Part shown: piece by piece, positions 6,193-9,744 of the stretch
How the letters are laid out: each line of letters starts with the position of its first letter
How positions within the stretch are numbered: the stretch's first letter is position 1
Assembly: GCA_937900125.1 (NCBI GenBank)
Contig: CALCEK010000084.1
Coordinates: 1 to 9,744, forward strand
DNA: 9,744 bases
Reading direction: 5' to 3'
Source of the DNA: an uncultured Treponema sp.
Lineage (GTDB): Bacteria; Spirochaetota; Spirochaetia; Treponematales; Treponemataceae
Translations under genes and position numbers: made by a program
The notes under the pieces: generated by a model
What the model was told of the DNA's origin: nothing
What the model saw: only the letters and a program-made list of their open reading frames with translations
The model's database searches: none

Positions 6193-6234
6193 ACAAGGCT
6201 TAATCCTACTAAACGTGAAAGGCTAAGAATCTCG

Positions 6235-6319
6235 GTTTGCCCCGCAAACACTAGATGTTTCGCGCGGGCAACGCCCTAGCAAAGCGCGGCAACGCCTATT
6301 GCTCAACATGGCGGGGGAC
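6235..6319. repeat. Dispersed intergenic repeat, long form, with nested hairpins
   Basis: This GC-rich block contains GTTTGC-CCC-GCAAAC (6235-6249, perfect 6-bp stem), then TAGATGTTTC (6252-6261), GGGC-AAC-GCCC (6266-6276), a second GGCAACGCCT (6288-6297) and TCAACATGGCGGGGGAC (6303-6319). The outer blocks are shared with 2902-2935. Here they are 41 nt apart rather than 7, the extra 34 nt carrying the GGCAACGCC copies also found at 2363-2372. It reads as a modular repeat family. No gene is supported between 6193 and 6459. Confidence 0.55.
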
Positions 6320-6335
6320 ATTGACACAACACACT

Positions 6336-6380
6336 GGCGGGATTTTGCGCATAAAATGCGGTGTTTTACAAAATCGCCCC
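6336..6380. repeat. Imperfect inverted repeat with an inner hairpin
   Basis: GATTTTG (6341-6347) pairs perfectly with CAAAATC (6369-6375), and the match continues imperfectly into G/C-rich flanks (GGCGG and GCCCC). Inside lies CGCAT-AAA-ATGCG (6348-6360), a perfect 5-bp stem with a 3-nt loop. No T-run follows, so it is not a standard terminator, though it could contribute to attenuation of read-through from the upstream lipoprotein gene. Confidence 0.4.
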
Positions 6381-6389
6381 TGTTAGCGT

Positions 6390-6411
6390 CCCTCGCACCC
6401 CTTCCCCACCC
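6390..6411 (-). other. G-quadruplex motif (minus strand) upstream of hisG
   Basis: The plus strand shows four C-runs: CCC (6390-6392), CCCC (6398-6401), CCCC (6404-6407) and CCC (6409-6411). On the minus strand this is G3-N1-G4-N2-G4-N5-G3, a textbook four-tract quadruplex pattern with short loops, and a fifth C-run lies at 6377-6380. It ends 13 bp before the hisG -35, on the hisG template strand. Its compositional contrast with the AT-rich surroundings is striking; folding in vivo is unproven. Confidence 0.55.
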
Positions 6412-6424
6412 ACCACAAAGACAT

Positions 6425-6453
6425 TTGCAAAAGATTAGAATTATTTGTATACT
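6425..6453 (+). promoter_or_regulatory. Putative promoter of hisG-hisB, apparently leaderless
   Basis: TTGCAA (6425-6430) and TATACT (6448-6453, five of six consensus bases) are separated by exactly 17 bp. Transcription would begin about 7 nt after the -10, i.e. at or next to the ATG at 6460. No T-box, attenuator peptide or other his leader is visible. Confidence 0.6.
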
Positions 6454-6459
6454 TACAAA

Positions 6460-7332
6460 ATGGAAAAATTAAAAATTTTACTTGCTAAGGGACGAATTTA
6501 TGAATCCGTTCATTCACTTTTAAATGATGTGGGAATTTCTATCACTTTGCCAGACAGAACTTATTTTCCCATAACAAATCAGAGCGACCTTGCATTTCAA
6601 GTTGTAAAACCCCAAATTGCAAGTGCTTTGCTTGCAAGTGGCAAGGCTGACGTTGCATTTTCTGGAAAAGATTGGGTGTACGAAAATGGCGTTCAATCTG
6701 AAATTGAAGAAATTATGGATTTGGGATTCGACCCCGTAAAAATCGTGGCAGCTATTCCCGACACACAACAATTTAATGATATTTTAAGGAATCCCGTAAC
6801 AATCGCAACCGAATATCAGAATTTAAGTGCGGCTTGGGCAAAACAAAAAAATGTAAACGCCACAATTTTTCGCACTTGGGGAACAAGCGAAGGATTCGTC
6901 CAAGACACCGAAGATTCTGCGGCGCAAATTTTAATCGACAACACAAGCACAGGCAGCTCTTTACGCGCAAATCACCTTAAAATCGTAGACACCTTAATGG
7001 AATCATCTACACGGATGTATGCGTCAAAATTGGCACTTTCCGATTCTGAAAAAAAGCAAAAAATCGCCGAGCTAAAAATGCTATTTAAAGCGGTTTTAGA
7101 TGCCCGTGAGCGCGTTATGCTAGAAATGAATGTTTCAGAAAGCAACTTTGAATCGCTTGTAAAAGGTTTGCCGTCAATGCGAAGCCCCACCGTAAGCCCG
7201 CTTTTCGGCGGAAACGGCTACGCAATCAAAACGGCGGTTTTAAAAAGCGAAGTTCCAACTTTGCTCCCAAAATTGCAGGCACTCGGCGCAACCGACATTG
7301 TAGAGTACGGACTGCGCAAAGTAATCGTTTAA
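6460..7332 (+). CDS. hisG: ATP phosphoribosyltransferase, long (HisG-L) form
   Basis: The 290-aa enzyme catalyses the first committed step of histidine synthesis: ATP + PRPP to phosphoribosyl-ATP. The N-terminus MEKLKILLAKGRIYESV matches the family start (K-GR). The periplasmic-binding-like catalytic fold follows, with the PRPP-binding loop near residues 160-170 (DNTSTGSSLRANHL; D-TG-L-aN in relatives). The last ~75 residues (SPTVSPLFGGNGYAIKTAV to the end) are the ACT-like regulatory domain of long-form HisG, the site of histidine feedback inhibition, so no HisZ partner is required. ATG 6460 is preferred over an in-frame TTG at 6445 because the TTG lies against the proposed -10 hexamer and adds five non-conserved residues. 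No Shine-Dalgarno precedes the ATG. hisB follows after 9 nt in an operon. Confidence 0.95.
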   Translation: MEKLKILLAKGRIYESVHSLLNDVGISITLPDRTYFPITNQSDLAFQVVKPQIASALLASGKADVAFSGKDWVYENGVQSEIEEIMDLGFDPVKIVAAIPDTQQFNDILRNPVTIATEYQNLSAAWAKQKNVNATIFRTWGTSEGFVQDTEDSAAQILIDNTSTGSSLRANHLKIVDTLMESSTRMYASKLALSDSEKKQKIAELKMLFKAVLDARERVMLEMNVSESNFESLVKGLPSMRSPTVSPLFGGNGYAIKTAVLKSEVPTLLPKLQALGATDIVEYGLRKVIV

Positions 7333-7341
7333 GGAAACATT

Positions 7342-7962
7342 ATGGCAAGAATCGCTTCTATTAACAGAAACACAAACGAAACTCAGATTGAATTAACCTT
7401 AAATCTTGACGGAAATGGAAAATGCGCGGTTAAAAATCCGATTGGTTTTTTTGACCATCTTTTGCGCTCGTTTTGCAAACACGGTTTGTTTGACCTAACA
7501 GGCACTTTGGAAGGCGACCTTGAAGTTGACCAGCACCATTTAATAGAAGACACTGGAATTGCACTCGGACAGTGTTTTTCAAAAGCCTTGGGAAATTGTG
7601 CGGGCATTTTTAGGAGCGGATTTTTTATTTACCCGATGGACGAAAGCCTTTTGCGTGCAAGCGTCGATTTTGGCGGACGACCATTTTGCGTTTGCAATGC
7701 AAATCTTACGGGAATTCCGCTTGTTTCTATTGGGCAAAATGGAAAACAGGCGAGTTTTCAAACTGATTGTTTTGAGGATTTTTGGCAAGGTTTTGCAAAT
7801 GGCGCAAAATGTAACATCCATCTTGACACAATTCGGGGGAGAAGCGACCATCACAAAATGGAAGGACTTTTTAAGGCAGCGGGAAAAGCTTTACGGCAAG
7901 CTGTTTCCATTGATGAGCGGAGCGCAGGACAAATTCCCTCCACAAAAGGCGTAATCGTTTAA
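7342..7962 (+). CDS. hisB: Imidazoleglycerol-phosphate dehydratase
   Basis: The 206-aa monofunctional enzyme dehydrates imidazoleglycerol phosphate to imidazoleacetol phosphate in histidine synthesis. It is a manganese enzyme that assembles as a 24-mer in relatives. Metal ligands and signature motifs are intact: FFDHLLRSFCKHG (His39, His47), DQHHLIED (His65, His66, Glu69) and SDHHKMEGLFKA (His170, His171, Glu174). PMDE, GRP and the terminal PSTKG are also present. No N-terminal phosphatase domain is fused, unlike in enterobacteria. Its Shine-Dalgarno AAGGAA (7331-7336) overlaps the hisG stop codon, so the two genes are tightly linked and probably translated from one message. A terminator follows 25 nt after the stop, making this a two-gene unit; the remaining his genes must lie elsewhere. 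Confidence 0.96.
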   Translation: MARIASINRNTNETQIELTLNLDGNGKCAVKNPIGFFDHLLRSFCKHGLFDLTGTLEGDLEVDQHHLIEDTGIALGQCFSKALGNCAGIFRSGFFIYPMDESLLRASVDFGGRPFCVCNANLTGIPLVSIGQNGKQASFQTDCFEDFWQGFANGAKCNIHLDTIRGRSDHHKMEGLFKAAGKALRQAVSIDERSAGQIPSTKGVIV

Positions 7963-7987
7963 ATAAGCTTAAAATTTTAAGTGTACA

Positions 7988-8020
7988 AAAATGGCGGTCG
8001 CCACTAAAAACCGCCATTTT
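7988..8020. terminator. Bidirectional rho-independent terminator
   Basis: AAAATGGCGGT (7988-7998) pairs without mismatch with ACCGCCATTTT (8010-8020) across an 11-nt loop. Because the arms begin with A4 and end with T4, the hairpin gives a GC-rich stem plus T-tract on either strand. It lies between the stops of the convergent hisB and lipase genes and can serve both. Confidence 0.85.
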
Positions 8021-8025
8021 GCATA

Positions 8026-9705
8026 TTAAAACAGCACAGTAAATCTAAAAACTGGGTAAATGGACGCGCCACTAGAGCCGAGCGGAAAAGCAAGAAGATT
8101 TTTTGTACGCGCAACAGAAGAAAACGCTTTTTGATTCCAATTTTCTACGCAAAGTTCCGCCCCAACGGAAAATTGCAAATTTAACTTTTTAGCTGGTTGG
8201 TACAAAACGCTCAAAAGTGCCTCTGGAATCGCACAAACGGCAAAATCTTCACTCCCTAAAGAACTCATAAAAGCCGCACAAGAAAGGTCTAGCCCCAAAC
8301 TCCAGGAGCCGACCAAAATTGTTCGCGTTCCAGCCCCAGCGGATATTGAAATAGACTTAAATCCTCCCAAAATTCCTGTTGAAATTTCTCCCGTCAAATG
8401 CACGTAGGGATTTCCGATTTGGCAACCCGCCCCAAAATTCCAACCGTTTTGAATAAACACTTTAGGCGAAAACTGAAGTTCATTTTTTTCATTCTGAGCG
8501 GAAACAAGCAATGCACTCGCGCCAGAATTTTTGTTTACGTAAAAAAACGACGGATTCCCGCCCGTAAACTTAAACAAACAATTTTTCCCCATATTTACCG
8601 AAATGTTTTCAAAATAGTATTCATCTTTAAGATTATTTCCACTTAAATAGGATTTCACTGTACAAACGACAGGTGTATCAAAAACACTTGTAGAACTTAT
8701 CGATACACTTGTATTGCGGTTTCCTGGAATTGAAATAACCGTTTTTCCGTCAAGAAACTTTACCGCGTAATGTCCGCGACTGCTGTAAATCTTTTCTGGA
8801 GAACCATTTATAATTCTCACAATTTCATTTTCCAAAGAATCGCGCACAACAACGCTAGCCTTGCCGTTTATTTCCAAAACATAATTATTTGTAATCGTAT
8901 AAAGTTTTTCGGGAGGCAAAGCTAAAAGCCAAGAAAGATAGGTTTCGCCACAGTGCATATCAACTAAAGATGTCATAAGAGAATCCAAAAGTCCTGGATA
9001 AAGCGATTCTACATAACTTTGAATAAGCGACGGCTTTTGTTTTTCATCTCCAGTGTCAGCCCAAAATGAAGTTTGTAACAATTTTGAAAAAGTGTTATGC
9101 AAGGGCATTTTTCCCATGTAAAAACTGTTCACGTCAGAATTAAAATCGCGAAGCAACTTTGAAAGCACATAAATCCACAAATTGCCTGTGTCAAAGGGAT
9201 GATAATTGTGACCTGTTGCGGCAAAAAAGTAACGATTCATTGCGGGAATAAATTCCGTTGAAAACGAATCAAAATCAGGGCAAGTGTAGCTAGAAATAAT
9301 TGCCATTTCGTTTCCGTACTTTCTAAATCCCCAACCGCCGTCAACAGTTGGCATACTTGTTACCAAATCTTCTTGATTTACAATGTTCCAAATAAAGCCG
9401 TATTTTGAATCCCAAACGTCAAGGGTGCGGCTAACATTCGGGCAAGCAACTGTGTAAGCGTATATATTTTTTGCCGAAAATCCGTTTTCTAAAAGTTGAG
9501 CGGAAAGTAAATTTGCAACCGCCCCGCCCCTACTGTGACCGCAAACCAAAAATTTTACAGTTGCGGGATTTGTCGCTTTTCGTAACAAAAAATCCGTAAG
9601 GTCAAGCAAAACTTGCTTTGTGCATACCCAAAATCCCTCGTGGTAAGGCGGAGCGTCCAGTTTTCCGTCTTGCGCGTCAGAAAAAATGCTATCGGCAACA
9701 TTTAA
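8026..9705 (-). CDS. Class 3 lipase with C-terminal beta-barrel-like region, 5' truncated
   Basis: The frame stays open from the stop at 8028..8026 to the last genomic base (9705), giving 559 visible residues without a true start; a TTG at 9609 is internal. The first 32 residues include PPYHEGFWVCTKQ, the H-GF motif that precedes the nucleophile in class 3 lipases. The nucleophile elbow is CGHSRGGAVANLL (Ser58; the usual GHSLGG has Leu where this has Arg). Candidate Asp113 (NQEDLVTSMP) and His166 or His169 (GHNYHP) complete the triad. Residues about 260-400 are beta-rich. The last ~150 residues alternate hydrophobic and polar positions in strands such as SWSLGLDLSCAAF and NLQFSVGAEL, ending YPVFRFTVLF, the terminal-Phe pattern of outer-membrane barrels. 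The signal peptide, if any, is lost with the 5' end. The lipase domain is well supported; the barrel is inference. Confidence 0.85.
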   Translation of the reverse strand, partial: LNVADSIFSDAQDGKLDAPPYHEGFWVCTKQVLLDLTDFLLRKATNPATVKFLVCGHSRGGAVANLLSAQLLENGFSAKNIYAYTVACPNVSRTLDVWDSKYGFIWNIVNQEDLVTSMPTVDGGWGFRKYGNEMAIISSYTCPDFDSFSTEFIPAMNRYFFAATGHNYHPFDTGNLWIYVLSKLLRDFNSDVNSFYMGKMPLHNTFSKLLQTSFWADTGDEKQKPSLIQSYVESLYPGLLDSLMTSLVDMHCGETYLSWLLALPPEKLYTITNNYVLEINGKASVVVRDSLENEIVRIINGSPEKIYSSRGHYAVKFLDGKTVISIPGNRNTSVSISSTSVFDTPVVCTVKSYLSGNNLKDEYYFENISVNMGKNCLFKFTGGNPSFFYVNKNSGASALLVSAQNEKNELQFSPKVFIQNGWNFGAGCQIGNPYVHLTGEISTGILGGFKSISISAGAGTRTILVGSWSLGLDLSCAAFMSSLGSEDFAVCAIPEALLSVLYQPAKKLNLQFSVGAELCVENWNQKAFSSVARTKNLLAFPLGSSGASIYPVFRFTVLF

Positions 9706-9744
9706 AGATCGGAAGAGCGTCGTGTAGGGAAAGAGTGTAGATCT
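9706..9744. other. Illumina TruSeq adapter sequence (artefact)
   Basis: AGATCGGAAGAGCGTCGTG and the following bases to the end match the reverse complement of the Illumina universal adapter over all 39 positions. This is untrimmed library sequence joined to the contig end and is not part of the organism's genome. Confidence 0.97.

Noticed and set aside
6191..6231. Imperfect direct repeat AAAC..AAGGCT..AATC after the small lipoprotein gene
   Set aside because: It is short and gapped, with too few matching bases to separate from chance; no associated element was seen.
6255..6386. 43-codon frame beginning MFRAGNALAKRGNAY in the long form of the repeat
   Set aside because: It has the same ATG context as the frame at 2905 but an unrelated peptide, because the extra 34 nt are not a multiple of three. 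The equal length is coincidence, and there is no ribosome binding site or family resemblance.
7321..7332. Identical 12-nt ends GTAATCGTTTAA of hisG and hisB
   Set aside because: Both proteins end in VIV before the stop and share codon choice. The identity does not extend beyond this short stretch, so chance is the simplest explanation.
9607..9609. TTG as the start codon of the lipase
   Set aside because: The frame continues upstream through PPYHEGFWVCTKQ, which carries the conserved H-GF lipase motif, so this TTG is an internal Leu codon and the gene is 5' truncated.

Overview
The window is a metagenome-style contig from an AT-rich, diderm, lipoprotein-rich bacterium. The best guess is a gut or rumen Treponema-like spirochaete. 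That guess rests on three secreted proteins with relaxed lipoboxes (FFGC, LTSC, IVSC), a protein ending in an outer-membrane-barrel-like strand with terminal Phe, a plant-polysaccharide hydrolase, and short GC-rich intergenic repeats in an AT-rich background. No marker gene settles the genus, so this is inference. The last 39 bases are Illumina adapter, not genome, so the right edge is a library or assembly artefact.

Layout. Bases 1-800 (minus strand) hold a two-component pair: a LytTR-type response regulator whose stop overlaps, by ATGA, the start of a second gene that runs off the left edge and is probably its membrane sensor kinase. A 155-bp divergent region follows, with a candidate LytTR-type direct repeat (two AAATTGC boxes 21 bp apart), an extended -10 promoter and a perfect 16-bp palindrome. 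Next come an esterase lipoprotein (956-2335) and a small Cys-rich C_GCxxG_C_C-type redox protein (2424-2822). An intergenic regulatory region (2823-3057) leads into a GTG-started GH43 arabinanase lipoprotein (3058-4689). Convergent to that is a Cof-type HAD phosphatase (minus, 4713-5555).

From 5731 a near-consensus promoter drives an orphan 133-aa aromatic-rich lipoprotein (5791-6192). A 250-bp GC-rich spacer with hairpins, a repeat shared with the region near 2900 and a G-quadruplex motif precedes a hisG-hisB operon (6460-7962). That operon ends at a hairpin terminator shared with a convergent, 5'-truncated class 3 lipase with a C-terminal barrel-like region (8026-9705).

Functional reading. 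The esterase and arabinanase are both predicted exported lipoproteins and could act on the same plant polymers, but nothing proves co-regulation. The regulator pair sits divergent to the esterase, and the promoter architecture makes the esterase a natural candidate target. hisG and hisB encode steps 1 and 6 or 7 of histidine synthesis; the other his genes are not here. The best leads are the LytTR-like site beside the esterase promoter, the lipase-barrel fusion, the orphan lipoprotein with its own strong promoter, the likely leaderless hisG, and the modular intergenic repeats. No wholly new system is demonstrable from sequence alone.
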